From contig NC_087074.1 of assembly GCF_026151205.1 (NCBI RefSeq), positions 10,697,226-10,761,225 of the forward strand: a DNA stretch of 64,000 nucleotides. Reading direction: 5' to 3'. The DNA is from Bolinopsis microptera. Its lineage: Eukaryota; Ctenophora; Tentaculata; Lobata; Bolinopsidae. Positions 1-12,199 of this stretch are shown one piece after another. The notes under the pieces were generated by a model. The model saw only the letters and a program-made list of their open reading frames with translations, made no database searches and had not been told where the DNA came from. Numbering within the stretch: position 1 is the first letter of the stretch; each line of letters opens with the position of its first letter. Position numbers and translations under genes: made by a program.

Positions 1-1574
1 GATCAATTTCGAATTCAGGGCACAGAAACCAACATTTTCCCGCCATTTCCTTCAAAGTTCCGCTTTAGGAAAAGAAATATACTTTAATTCATAACGTCAT
101 GTTTCAAGTCACGTACAGACAAATTATTGGGCAACTGTAGAGCGCACTTGAGCCCTCGAAAACGAAACATTTGAAAGTTAATCAAGCTTTGGATAAAAAG
201 ATACTAACATATGAGTGCAAAATAGTTTATATCTGCCTAATTAACTGAAAAGCAAAAGTGACGATGCGATCGCGAAAAGGCAAAAGAAAAGTAACGTTTA
301 TGGACGTTCTCACTTTAAGCAAGCACGAGTTTGTAATTGTATGTGATCGGCTGTGAGTGTGATACGTTTCATAAAACATTGCACGTCTGCAATCGTGACA
401 CGATGCTTGATTTTTCTGATCTGTTATAAAAACTAGTTTAGGAGTTGTCATTGTGAGATGAATTTGGAAAGCCGTGTTTTCATACTAATCGATCAATCTG
501 AACAGAGTGGTATTAGTTTATCAATGTATTTGAATTAGCAACTAATTAATTGTTGGATGTCAGAAAGTTGTTCTTCGTTGATATGATACCTAATCAAGAA
601 TAACGATTATCGATGAATGATCTCATAGTCGTCTGAACGGTCGTGTTGTGGGTCAAAACAAAATATGTACATGTAACAAAATAGCGTCTTTTAAATAGCG
701 AAAATAAAAACACGGACTACTAAAGGACGGCATGAGCGTTAAACCAGCTAAAAGAATTAAACAACTGTCCTGTAAAATCAGGTCCTAGTTACAGTAGGGA
801 CCTTACAGTCTGACGGAGATTGAGTTATCACAACATCAGGATTCAGGCATTAGCCATATAGGAATCCTAAGTCCTTGGAAATTTATACGGCAGAGTATTT
901 GTACGATATCTTAATCGTATGATGTGTGACGTACAACTAACAGGTACCAGGTAGCTCAGTGTTATGTACACAATGATCTACTCAATTTGTCGAACGTTGG
1001 GCCTGTTATATATCTACAAATTTCTTCAATAGAATCGGATATCGCAACAAAGGAAATGCAATAATGTAGATCTAGAGTTTGGAATGCTTGAATAAAAAGG
1101 AAGTTAAATTCATTAAAAATTAAAAATTTTCGATGACATCAGTCGAACAGCAACCAAGAAAATGTTTGCTCTGGTATGTCAAATGTTGTCAAAGCAACGG
1201 TCTCTATCCACAAAATTTAAAATATAACACTGTTGTCAAAGGCGGAACTTAAACTGATTTAAGTAATGAAATATAATAAATTGGATCATTCTTAAACTCA
1301 GTTATAAAGCTTTAACATCATTATCATATTGCTAGCCTATCATGTAAACAGGTCCCCATATGCTGTATAAAAAATATACAGTACGTGATGACTTATTTAA
1401 TCAGTTGCGTGATCGAATCTTTGCTCTCGACACTACTTTTGAGCCCGTGATGCTATCTCTTCATTCAGTTTATCCAGCATTACCATAACAACATATCTCA
1501 TCGTTCATCTTTAATACTTTAATATAATTAGAAAGTAGGCAAATTCAAAGATCAGTAAATACCGCAATTCTGCG
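1..1574. other. AT-rich stretch without a recognised gene
   Basis: I see no convincing exon, RNA gene or transposon end here. Open frames are short and not protein-like. It may be an intron or the 5' flank of the small coding remnant that follows. Confidence 0.5.
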
Positions 1575-1955
1575 GGCCAGGAAACGAGCGTGTGTCTCTG
1601 TCAGACAGAGTTAACTGAGCTCAGAAGCCAGATGGACACTCTGCTGCAAACTATAGAAGTCAAACAAGGAACTCTACTGCAGCTGACTGAGATGAAAGAT
1701 GAAATAAATTTAATGAAAGTGCGAATTGCTGAAATCCCAGAACTTGTGCAAGCTGCTCTTAGGGCCAAAAGGGTCCAGAGAACCATTATTGACAATAAAC
1801 ACACCTATGGTAAAAGAGCCCACCACGGGACCGCGAAAATTCAGTAGTGGAAATGGCCTTTGGGTTGTAATAAACTCAGATAAAATTGACGTATCAGATC
1901 ACGTCGAGGTTGTAACAGACCAAGAGTTCATCCTCAGATCTCCACCTAAACCTAT
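1575..1955 (+). pseudogene. Coiled-coil coding remnant cut by the composite transposon
   Basis: A polar, heptad-rich frame begins near 1575 (residues such as TELRSQMDTLLQTIEVKQ) and looks like a coiled coil. It shifts frame near 1790, where the continuing frame reads FSSGNGLWVVINSDKIDVSD and then RSPPKPI up to position 1955. The 16-kb transposon begins at 1956. If the transposon and one copy of its 4-bp duplication are removed, the frame runs on for about 22 more codons on the far side (18057-18122) before a stop, and an AATAAA lies near 18,228. The product is not recognised: it could be the last exon of a host gene or an older element's ORF1. The shift at ~1790 says it is already broken or that a splice site is missed. 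Confidence 0.35.
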
Positions 1956-2209
1956 CACAGGAGGAGCTAAGTGCAAAGAAACTGTCACTAACTGCTACAA
2001 ACTGCCACTAACTGCCACAAACTGCCACTAACTGCCACAAACTGCCACTAACTGCCACAAACTGCCACTAACTGCTACAAACTGCCACTAACTGCCACTA
2101 ACTGCCACTAACTGCTACAATCGCGCCCACGCATTTGCGCGCGACAGTAGCAGTTAGTGGCAGTTAGTGGCAGTTAGTGGCAGTTAGTAGCAGTTAGTGG
2201 CAGTTTTTA
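1956..2209 (+). repeat. Left terminal inverted repeat of the composite transposon, itself a hairpin
   Basis: About 24 bp of unique end is followed by tandem 10-bp units of the type AACTGCCACT/AACTGCCACA up to ~2118, a GC-rich centre (CGCGCCCACGCA) and then the same units in reverse orientation (GTGGCAGTTA) to ~2209. The single-stranded repeat could fold on itself as well as pair with the other end. Subterminal tandem repeats are a usual transposase-binding arrangement in CMC-type elements. Confidence 0.85.
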
Positions 2210-3430
2210 TGCGCGTCGGGATTTCAAATCGAGCGCTCATCAATTTTTATAATAGCAAGTCCGCAGCGTTTAGAGCTGCATTGTTGATTATTGGGCAGCG
2301 CTCAGCCTGTCATTCCGCCGAATCTCTATTCATTAATGAACATGATAGCCTGAGGTTCCCAGGTAACATTGTTGACTAAACCAGACTGTGCACGTTGTGC
2401 TAGATGTCAAATGTTGCAGATAGCGTATACGTTTTTTAAAACTATGTTTTGATTTGATTTGACTTGACTTAACTTGTAGTAAACGGTCGGCCGTTTTACA
2501 ACACGGCAATATGACTGCTTGTGTTAGTTTCGACACTAAATATTTTGTTCTCGCTGCATGAGTATATAAATGTTTGATATGAATTATGAAATGAGAAGTC
2601 GTGTATTATGTAATATAATAGATTCAGAAGACTCGTAAATGTGCAAGTATATGAATATTTATATTATATCATATCCATTGAATTATATTCATGGGACCAG
2701 CAAAAGCTCACAGCTAACAGCATTTATTTTTATTTATGATAAGATGATAAGTTCATTATGAGCAATTTTTAATTTAGTTCGTATCAGGCTAGGAGTCTAG
2801 TAATCGAGTTTTATTTGTTAATAAAAAAAACTTCTCTACGGTATTAGGAAAACTGCTGTGATAGACCGGAGCGCAGCAAAAAATTTAATAGCTTGTCCTG
2901 GACCGAATTCTACCAAATATTTACTACAAGTATGACACTTTTCGGATTTAGAAGGGTGCTGTCCAGACTATGAGTATGTTAACGGTGCGCGGTGATATCA
3001 TTGAAGCTAAAGCATAAAGTCGGCACTAAAAATTAAAGTAAATATACCTCACGCCACACACTAATTGCATACGTTTGTAATTTTATTGTCTCTTATCAGC
3101 TTGCTTATTTCTCCTACCCGAACGCCTAACGGAGAGATTACTTTGTTATTTTACGTATCTGACAGGTAAAAATTAATGACAATAAATTTCACCTACTGAA
3201 CGTATTCATAATAGAAAAGTTGCTAGTTTGGTTCTCCACCGTGCAATAGGATCTGTTTCACGTTCCGGTTCACTCTTTAAGATAAAAGCCTCTAATCGAT
3301 GATTTTGCCCTTATAAGCTTATAGCTTAGTTGTACTTGTAGTGAATTCGTACGGAACGTTCACTAAAAATAGTTTGTGAACGCGTTCGCTAAAAGATTTT
3401 AACGTTTGGAACATAAGGAACGTTAAAACA
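2210..3430. other. Left interior of the composite transposon, non-coding
   Basis: There is no credible ORF. A segment at 2296-2370 (with CAGCCTGTCATTCCGCC) is repeated in inverse orientation at ~4085-4175. A motif GAACGTTCACTAAAAATAG with GTGAACGCGTTCGCTAAAAG lies at ~3355-3415 and recurs twice more inside the element. The rest is AT-rich and unexplained. Confidence 0.5.
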
Positions 3431-4501
3431 GGGCCTCCCACGGATTAAACAGTTTTGTGCGGAGAAAGAAGTGAAGAGAGAACGAAGCCAAAGAGTTCTC
3501 CGACAATTGTTCCAGCCAGCCTCACCGCAGCAACGCCAACAGCAAGCAGGAACTTATCCTAATCCATGCAACCTATACAACGCTGACCAAGAATGGACAC
3601 AGGACATGCCACGGTACCACTATAATATTTGCTTTGATTCTCCTTGATAGCACTAGCAGTAGCAGAATTTGCTGCTTATAATTCCTGGGCGTTGCTAAAC
3701 CTGTCATTCCGCCCTATCTGCTATAGACATATTTTTAATCGCCATAATATGTTCAATGTTAAATCAATGTGTTTAACTTAATAAATGCAAAAGCCTGAGC
3801 GAGGTTATACCGTACCCAGGTAAATTGATCTTTGCAAGTTGAATTTGCGTTTCTGAAACCACTCTCTGCACTGGTAATTGTATTTAAAAGGGAACACAAA
3901 ATGATGAACGTGACCAAAATTATTCCCCGCGCGACGCGATAGCCGATAACTGATAAGATTCTCTTTCAGCATTCAGTTTCAGTTAATTCTGGGTAATTCG
4001 CGCGTAAAATCATATTGGCACGTGTGCGTTCCATGTTCTCAGAATTAGGCAACGGTAAGTTTATAATCTTTAACATTAACTGTTTGGAAACAGTTACCTG
4101 AGGACCCCAGGCTATTATGTTCATTAACATATATAGATTTGGCGGAATGACAGGCTGAGCGCGGCCCAGTAAGGAAACAGGTGTTGTTATTTTATGCTGG
4201 GAATCCCAAAAAGTGCTTGATCGGCCAGTTCATCATTGTGTCTCGCTAAATACTTGGCTAGTTTCATTATGCTTCGACTAATCATCACTGTTGGCTTGGG
4301 GATGGTATTCAACTGTTGAGGGCCTACTGTAACAGCCATTAATACGCTTATAGTTTTCAGACAGCTACTAACCGATATCCAATGGGTCTCAGCCATAGAA
4401 TAATACAGGCTCAATTCGGTGGCTCGGAAAAGTATAATCTATAATATTGAAAGGTTCATGCGCAAATTTACCTAGTTTAGCCGTCATTGATTAGGTACAG
4501 A

Positions 4502-4690
4502 CCACTAAAAATAGTTTGTGAACGCGTTCGCTAAAAGATTTTAACGTTCGCAACATAATGGTAAAGGAACGTTAATCAGATTTAAAATATCAACACGTCG
4601 ACACGCCATCGTTTCCCGCAATTTTACATGTTCTAGATGAGTTAGGAGAGTTTTAGCGCGCATGCATGCACGTTTCACTTTTCAGGCCCT
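4502..4690 (+). repeat. GAACGCGTTC repeat block, copy in the left arm
   Basis: It runs from ACTAAAAATAGTTTGTGAAC through GCGTTCGCTAAAAG to a GCGCGCATGCATGCACG stretch. An inverse copy lies at 11800-11995 and a partial copy at ~3355-3425. It contains small palindromes (GAACGCGTTC) and has no match at the corresponding place in the right arm. It may be a degraded mobile element or a subterminal segment that moved between arms. Confidence 0.6.
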
Positions 4691-5107
4691 AAAACTCCGC
4701 TATATAGTGTTTCTGGATAGAAGTCGACTATTTATGCTCAATTCTCGAGCCGATAATAGTCTTGCTTAGATTTTCAGACAATAGTCTTAAGATTCCAGTT
4801 GGTTTCATTGGTGTAATTTATTACAAATATTATCTGTTCGCCTTAAAGTTAGCAAATTTTGCTTTTCGCAATTGAAACTATAAAAGCGATATGATTAGTC
4901 TTGCCAACAAAAGGTGGCTCGAGCTCCATTCCCCCCTACATTCAGTAGGGTTTTGTGTTCACCCGGCTTATATATCAGGGATTTGATCAACACACGAATC
5001 AGGATGTCTGGAAGGGGTTTCGGCAGTATCGAGATAGCCCGACCACTGTCCGCGGACAACTGTCCACGAACACCTGTCTACCAGATCATTACTGCATAAT
5101 GACAGTA

Positions 5108-5191
5108 TCCCCTGAATCAAGCAGGGTTCACATCATCCCCTGAATCAAGCAGGGTTCACATCATCCCCTGAATCAAGCAGGGTTCACATCA
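5108..5191 (+). repeat. 28-bp tandem repeat, three copies
   Basis: Three consecutive identical 28-bp units, each starting TCCCCTGAATCAAGCAGG and ending TTCACATCA, lie inside the 430-bp block that the right palindrome arm has lost. Confidence 0.9.
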
Positions 5192-8144
5192 TCGCACGCG
5201 AATTTCAATCAGCGGTGGTGTCAAGGCTTATTAAACGATTAAGCAACCTTACGGGAGGCGGTGGGTCCATTAATTTCGTCCATTAGACAGAAGAGTACCA
5301 TGTCAGGAATTGGAATAGCTGTTGTTGTTGTTGTTGATGATGGCAACTGATAATACTTCACCAAAAACGAACGACTTATATACCACATTTTAATCGTAAT
5401 CATTTATTTCATTGAGCAATCAATATTATTCTACTACTTGGAAGGAGTTTCTAGATGTCATGGACACGTGGTGTGACGGCGCAACAAAGAAGAAGATACT
5501 TTAATTTCGCAGTACACGTTCTACCGAGAGAAAAGAGGCTTATTCTCTACTGACGCTGCCTCAAGTTTTAGCCAAGATTCTGACGGTCCAGTCTCTTGGT
5601 GGAGCAACTTCGGTTGAGAGGTACCCGAACTACAGAGTTTTCCAATGAAAGCGCTGTCGCAATCGACATCAGCCTCACCCTGTGAGACGAATTGGAGCTT
5701 GTACGACTGGGTGATAAACAAAAAAAGAAACCGCCTCACAGTTAACAAGCAGCGAGACCTTATTAATATTATTATTTATGTTATTATATTTATGTTATTA
5801 TATTTATGTTAACACAAGTTTGCGTCTTATGAAAAATTCACGAATTAAGGAGCAATAATTTTATTATTATTTGCTTATTGCTATACTAGTGACTTATTTT
5901 TATTCATTATTGTTTATTTACTGTCTAATTCCGACAACATAGTTTTATCTCATTGTATCCATTTAAAGTTAAAAACGGACATTAAAATGAACGCTCGGAG
6001 CCCGGAGGCATTCAAACGTTTACGTACCTACGGGCGTTGACTTGAACGTAAATGGGCAGACTATTTAACTTTAAGGTTAAACGGATATTAATATATGTAC
6101 GCTATGCCCTAGCTGGGGCCTCTTCTCAGACTCTCGAGCGTTCAATTTGAATTGGTGTCGATTCAAAATTAAAGTTAATTAAAGTTCAATAAGATAAACT
6201 TATCATTGCTGGTTTGATTTTGGAACCTTCTCTAGACCTAGTAATTTTGGATTCGTAAGTTATGTGCGAGAATAGCTTCCCAGTCCCACGTCAAAGTGAT
6301 TTATAGATTATCCTTATTTTTAAGGGAATCGTTAGGTATTCGTATACTTATAGTATAGTTTTATTATTACACGTACGTGACCAATATTATTCCCCGCGCG
6401 ATGTTATTACAAATTAGATTCTCTTTCACTTTGATCAGTTTCTTTCAAAAACAGATTCGCGCGTCAAATATATTTAGTTTGCGCGCTTTTGGTACTCCCA
6501 AAAGTACGTCAAAATGCAATTCTGTGAATTGCATTATTATAAATTTATAGTCATAGGTAATAGGCTCCATGTCATTGTCCACAGGACTGGTCACCGTTAA
6601 CCTTGTTTAACTTAAACTGGTTGGAAAACGCGGATGTGTTATGAAAAATTATGTTTATCGCTTTGCCATTCGGCCGGTAGAATTAGATCAGAAAATCATG
6701 CGGATACCGATAAGACGATAAAACAGTTATCGAATTTTATACCTTTACCTAAGGCTAATGGTGATGCAACGCTAATGGAATACCTTGATCAGAAAGAAGT
6801 AAGAACTTTTGCTTTTGGCAAATCTAACAACCACGGAAATTTTCAGCGACATCAACGCTAAAATCGGAAACGATTTTCACTTCAAGATCTACTTAGAGAA
6901 AGTAATGACATGTCGGTGGGGATCGCGACGTGATACAAGTAGTATAGTATGGTATCTACCTTAAGTTATGGAACTGCTGAAGGTAATTCGTTAGAAGGCT
7001 TACATCTCGATCCCGGGGTGCGGATAGAAGAAAAACATTATTTATAGTCTTGGACACTTATAACTAGCTGATAGCACAGACTACGTTTTTGTTAGTATAG
7101 GAAGAATTAGGGTCCGCAAAAGATGACAGTCAGGATAAGTTCTATGTCTGTCATGTACAATATATTATTATAGGAGAAACACTATTGTATAGAGAATATG
7201 CTATAGAAAGATATCATGTACATAAAGGTAAGTATACTTATTGGTAGAATTGTGGAACACAACAAGAAAATTGAGAATAATCTTGTGCGAGGGTAGGGAC
7301 CCAGATGGCGTTTCTAACCCAAATAAACTTTAAGGAGACTTCTCATCAGTAGCCGCACCTCCTTAATCGGTTTCTGAACTGGAATTATATGGGCTTCCAG
7401 ACGGCCAGACCGAGTATTACCATCCCATCCTTCTAGAGTTCATCACAAGTAGCACCCACCTTGAAGATCTTTGACACCCAGACACACCCCATTGGCGAAC
7501 AAACTTTGGATATAATCTTACATGCTCCCGAAGGAATCCCTGGTTTATGGTCTTTCTCCTCGTCACCAGCACTTTCGCTAGAGTCACCAGCCCTTTCACT
7601 GGAGTCATCAGCCCAATCATTGAAGTGTACAGAAGTACAGTTGTGTGTTAGATCAATTTCTTAGTCTAACATTTAATACTAATTCGTGCGTAAAATCAAA
7701 TTCGCACGTGTGCACTCAATGCAGTTCTGGTCACGTACCGGTAACTTTAGTCTTTAACTTAAACTGTTTGGAAAACAGATGTGTACATGAAATATATTAA
7801 TGTTTATCAGCCGGTAAAGTATTTGGAGGGAAAAAACTCACATACACCAGACGAAAAATTGGAATGATTGGAGTTACTTTTACTTATCATGTCTAAATAT
7901 TAATAAAGGCCCCTTCCAGCCATTGCCACTGCGAATTTAACCTAAAACCTGCCCAGTTAATAGCGAAGACTGCGAAATTACCACTCCTGCCTAGTAATCT
8001 AATTTACCCTGTCCAGATCAGCAGTATATTACACTAAATCCGCAGGTTTTCTCTTAATTTTTTATGTCAAAACCTGCCTAATTAACTAGTGATCCTGCAT
8101 CAACAGCGCAGGTATTTGTTATTTGGCAGGTTTTCTATTAACTT

Positions 8145-8350
8145 GGCAGGATTTGCTATAAAATTATCAATCCTTTCCGGATGGATTACGGCAGTGATAA
8201 AGTTAAATCGGCAGGTTTTCCATTAACTTGGCAGGATTTTTTATAAAATTATCAATCCTTGCCGGATAGATTACGGCAGTGATAAAGTTAAATCGGCAGG
8301 TTTTCCATTAACTTTGCAGGATTTGTTATAAAATTATCAATCCATGCCAA
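8145..8350 (+). repeat. ~98-bp subterminal tandem repeat
   Basis: Two to three imperfect units each contain ATAAAATTATCAATCC, GATTACGGCAGTGATAAAG and GGCAGGTTTTC. They belong to the left flank of the AGGCCCC element. Confidence 0.75.
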
Positions 8351-8697
8351 ATAGATTATAATGCTATAATCTTATTATGGCAGCGTTAAATTTATAAATT
8401 GGCAGGTTTCTTTTATCTTTCTTTTAAGTTCTTAAGTTATTTGGAATTTTGCTTATTTGGCACCAAAACTAAAAGTCAATAAAACCGAGTTGATTAGCGC
8501 AGTCAAGAAATTGGCCGGAGTTGATAAAAAGCTGACAACCATGGCACTGAATCTCCAAATGAGAGGTATAGTACGCTATATACTTATATAGTACGGTACC
8601 GCAACAATTGACCCCCTCCCCCCCCCCCCCCCTCCGACAAATGACCCCCTGATGCAATCTACCCCGACAATTGACCCCCCATGTAATTACACTGGGG

Positions 8698-8855
8698 TCA
8701 ATTCAGGGTTAGGGTAAGGGTTAGGGTCAGGGTTAGGGTTAGGGTTAGGGTTAGGGTTAGGGTTAGGGTCAGGGTCAGGGTTAGGGTCAGGGTTAGGGTC
8801 AGGGTTAGGGTCAGGGTCAGGGTCAGGGTCAGGGTTAGGGTTAGGGTTACTGGGT
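8698..8855 (+). repeat. Internal telomere-like TTAGGG/TCAGGG array
   Basis: About 25 hexamers alternate GGGTTA and GGGTCA. It lies between the end of the MULE-like element and its internal repeats, with matching isolated GGGTTAGTA units near the other end (9905-9930). It is therefore part of an element and not a chromosome end. Confidence 0.9.
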
Positions 8856-9064
8856 AACACGACTCCTGTCAGCGACATCTGTCCGACAGCGACATCTGTC
8901 CGACTCAGGGTACCAGAAAAAACGACATTTGTCAGAAATTGTGATCTGATTTCAATACAACACATTTCCAATTAGAGACGTGATCTGAACTGTTAATTTG
9001 AATACGTAACATTGCCAATTTGAGATATGATCTGAGCCATAGTGTACTACTAGTTTATTTTCGA

Positions 9065-9345
9065 CCTAGGCAGGCAGGCATGAAGCAACTGCGTTGTGAA
9101 TGGCGAGCTCGTAGTCCATGAGAATGTATTGTGGTTGGTAGCCCCAAGGCCTCAGAAGCCCAGGTGTCTATCTCCTCGAACATGTTGCGGTAGAGGGTCG
9201 TCGATTTTCCAGGAATGAGTCCTTAGAAGAGGAGGAGGTGCCAGCCGTCAGGGAAGAGTCCGTGGACTGTGAAGAGCTGATGGAAGAGATTAGGTGCGGA
9301 TTTGAAGGTACCGTTGGGCGTTGACTACGCAATGCTCCGCGTCCA
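9065..9345 (-). pseudogene. Decayed MULE-domain transposase
   Basis: On the minus strand, translation gives NGTFKSAPNLFHQLFTVHG near 9260-9316, then PGKSTTLYRNMFEEIDTW, and in another frame QYILMDYELAIHNAV (9087-9130). This order (D-G-T-F-K, Q-L, LLPGKS, then D-E before a hydrophobic helix) is the core of the MULE transposase domain. At least one stop and one frameshift separate the blocks, so it cannot make an active enzyme. Upstream minus-strand sequence to ~9590 may belong to its N-terminus. Confidence 0.6.
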
Positions 9346-10389
9346 CCATATGATCTGCGTTCTTAGGAGTCCCCCAAAGGAATGATCGACGAGTCTGTTC
9401 GTCCCATCCAGAGTCCCAGAGCATCATTGGACTGTTGTCGGTAGAGAGGATTTAGTTTGCAGGAATGGATAGCGTTTCCAGATCTCTCGGGTCTGTTTGC
9501 TGCAGATCTGGGTCTGTTTACTGAAGATTGGTTGCCATTGTGGATTGCGATAACTGATCTCCATACGGCTGCTATCCTATATGTACTCATGTAGGCTGTG
9601 TCCTGTGATGTGATCGACAGCTTGTTAGTGTACGGCTAGCACAATCCTGTCCTTAAATAGTCAATCACGTATCGATGGATCAGATCTCAATGGATCAAAT
9701 CAGCATTCGAACAATGGGAGCAACGTCACGAAATTACCCGTGAGTTTGTGAAAATGAAATACGAATGTGAACCGAAATTACAATATGATCCGAAATTCGG
9801 ACAGATGTCGCCAAAAACGACTCCTGTCCGACAGCGAAATCTGTCCGAAATCCCCAATTCGGCTGTCGGACAGATGTCGCTGTCGGACAGATGTCGCCCA
9901 ATCGGGTTACTGTTAGGGTTAGTATAATAAATATATTTGTTTGGTCAATTGTCGGGGGGGGGGGGGGGTCAATTTTCAAGTATTATATCACTTGCACCGT
10001 TTAGCTCCACGTGGTTTCTTAAGCTTAAATACTTAACTGTCCTGTCAAGATAAAGTAAATCACTATCACCTCTCATTCTTAATAAGTTAGTAAGCAAGCA
10101 TCTGATCATTTTAAAACAGTCACCTCCCAATTTAGCAAGTTCTTACATCTATATTACAGTCTACACCCTTCAATAATGAGATAATATGTTTGGCCGGTAG
10201 AGGGTCCGCAGTAGTCCCATTACAGCATTACCTCATTACCTTAGCATTGCTGTACAGTGTACAACTACTATAAGAGTATAAGATATACATCCTTCACCAA
10301 AACTGGTTTGTCCGCTTTCTATTACTAATTTTCCGCTGAAAGTGCCACATCAGTGATCAATTAATATTGGTAAATAGCAATAATTTGAG

Positions 10390-10438
10390 TTATAGGTTGA
10401 CCTCCCACTTAGAGCATATGTGGGAGGTCAACCTATAA
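10390..10438. repeat. Perfect 19-bp hairpin
   Basis: TTATAGGTTGACCTCCCAC at 10390-10408 is perfectly inverted at 10420-10438, with an 11-base loop. It lies inside the AGGCCCC element. It could be the core of a small MITE or a structural end; no duplication is seen at its flanks. Confidence 0.85.
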
Positions 10439-10829
10439 ATTATAGTACGAGCTATTTCCAATTCGTGAATACGAATTTCGATTAAGGTCCAACTTATTAA
10501 GTGTCACTTTAACGTGTGACAAATTTCCGATCAAATATCTCATAATCTGAAAATAACTGCATATTTAGAACTATTATATTAATTGTAATTGAAGATTCTT
10601 TCAGAATCACTTCATTCACTAAATCTTACAATGTGAACAATGAACAGGTAGAGGCACTGCAACTGAAAAAGTGCTGTCCTCACTACTTAAGAACATAGCA
10701 ATCTAATCTTAAAATGGCAACCTAAGAACTGAAGTTAAGCAAACAGTTATTTTCCAATAATCGGTTTTTATATGTACTTTTATACTCAAACTTATCATAG
10801 ACCCCGTGTTGGTAACAGTGGATAATATG

Positions 10830-10931
10830 CAGTGGCGAAACGTACCTAAGAGGCCGCAGCTGCACCCCCCCCCCCCATCCCCTTCCGCATAGCAGGGGTT
10901 GCCGGAGTGTCGGGCGGTCGTTTCGCCACTG
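10830..10931. mobile_element. 102-bp MITE-like element with CAGTGGCGAAACG ends
   Basis: CAGTGGCGAAACG at 10830-10842 is perfectly inverted at 10919-10931. CAGTGGCG-type ends are common in hAT elements, which make 8-bp duplications, but no matching 8-bp flanks are visible here. The centre holds a C run. Confidence 0.6.
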
Positions 10932-11799
10932 ACTAGTGACTACATGTATAAAAGTATAAACTATAGAGCCATGTAGGCATGTAGCATTCTGTACTTCTGT
11001 AGCTTTGCACAAACCAAGTCTCAGTCCTACACCCTACCTAGTAATAAGGTTATACGATCATTACAGTATTCCACATTGTACACTCAAATTATCCAAAACC
11101 CCTGCCAATATAGGTTTAATCACGCCACAAGTTGATTCAAATTATCTCAACTTACGCAGGATTTGCGTTAAATCTGCAGCATTCGGCTTTATATTTAACG
11201 GAAAACCTGCCAAAATAGAGCAAACCTGCCGAGAGTAGGTGAAAGGTGAGGCAGGTTTTGTGTTAATTTTGCAGGCTTTTCTATAAATCAACAACTCGAT
11301 TAAATAATTACGTGAGATAAATCTCTGCACGAATACGATAAATAGGCAGGTTTTCGGTTAATTTTGCAGGAATCATTTTAAGACTTCAAATTGATTATCA
11401 GTCTTAATGTAAAACCTGCCAAATTAGGTGGCAGGTGGCAATGGCTGGAAGGGGCCTTAATAAGGTTTACTGGCTCAGTTTTTGAATGTATGGGAATGAA
11501 AATAATTTCACTCGAATTTCGACAGATCTTATACTAACTTGACTGTACTTGTAGCAAACCGCATGACGTTTATTGATCATCAACTTTCAATAGTTCAAAG
11601 GTATTTTCATCCATAATTAATGATGACACATATATCTGTTAATGCTCGATACTTCATTCCGTGTACTATACAGTGTACACAATTACGTAGAGATGCTGTA
11701 CTGATAGACATTGCGGATGCTGACCATTATACGATAATGAGACTAACATATTTTTTCATTAAATACCTAAATTATTAGCATTTAAAATATTTTCTGCTG

Positions 11800-11995
11800 A
11801 CACGTGCATGCACGCGCGCTAAAACTCTTCTAACTCATCTAGAACAAGTAAAATTGCGGGAAACGATGGCGTGTCGACGTGTTAATATTTCAAATCTGAT
11901 TAACGTTCCTTTACCTTATGTTCCGAACGTTAAATCTTTTAGCGAACGCGTTCACAAACTATTTTTAGTGAACGTTCCGTACGTTCACTACAACT
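11800..11995 (-). repeat. GAACGCGTTC repeat block, inverse copy
   Basis: Inverse of 4502-4690 with a few differences. It is followed by GAACGTTCCGTACGTTCACT, which matches the partial copy near 3355. It sits just outside the inner end of the right palindrome arm. Confidence 0.6.
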
Positions 11996-12199
11996 AAGCC
12001 GGGTGTCTATCAAAGTAAATACTCATACTTTGACAATGACATCATATTTGCGGACCCTAATTCTTCCTAACAAAAACGTAGTCTGTGCTATCAGCTAGTT
12101 ATAAGTGTCCAAGACTATAAATAATGTTTTTCTTCTATCCGCACCCCGGGATCGAGATGTAAGCCTTCTAACGAATTACCTTCAGCAGTTCGGTTCACG

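Larger units (their letters stand above)
3431..7125 (+). repeat. Left arm of the large internal palindrome
   Basis: This arm is closely matched in inverse orientation by 12045-16430. Three open frames of 75 codons occur once per arm, at the same relative place and almost letter for letter (4187-4414, 5521-5748 and 6634-6861 here), which shows the arms are copies; the frames themselves look non-coding. The left arm keeps two blocks the right arm lacks: ~87 bp between two GGAAACAG repeats (4086 and 4173), and 430 bp between TGGAAGGGGTTTC (5009) and TGGAAGGAGTTTC (5439). Confidence 0.85.
8606..9974. mobile_element. MULE-like element with AATTGACC-poly(C) ends and telomere-like repeats
   Basis: The left end reads AATTGACCCCC followed by a long C run and then CCGACAAATGACC. 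The right end is its inverse (GGTCAATTGTC, a long G run, GGTCAATT). Inside are a TTAGGG/TCAGGG array (8698-8850), copies of GACATCTGTCCGACAGC near 8875-8905 and 9785-9900, and a decayed MULE transposase on the minus strand. No clear target duplication is visible, so the exact ends are uncertain. Confidence 0.6.
7907..11457. mobile_element. 3.55-kb nested DNA transposon with AGGCCCC ends
   Basis: The ends are inverted copies reading AGGCCCCTTCCAGCCATTGC. TAATAA lies directly outside both (7901-7906 and 11458-11463), though one base of ambiguity allows AAGGCC ends with a 4-bp AATA instead. Subterminal copies of GGCAGGTTTT / AAAACCTGCC are spread over both flanks (7940-8420 and 11100-11430). A second element (8606-9974) is nested inside. 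No intact transposase was seen; the superfamily is not assigned. Confidence 0.75.

Noticed and set aside
8698-8855. Chromosome end (telomere)
   Set aside because: The array is interstitial, mixed with TCAGGG, and lies between defined ends of a transposon.
8687-8971. Open frame rich in Pro-Asn-Pro-Asp repeats
   Set aside because: It is the mechanical translation of the TTAGGG/TCAGGG hexamer array on the other strand, not a gene.
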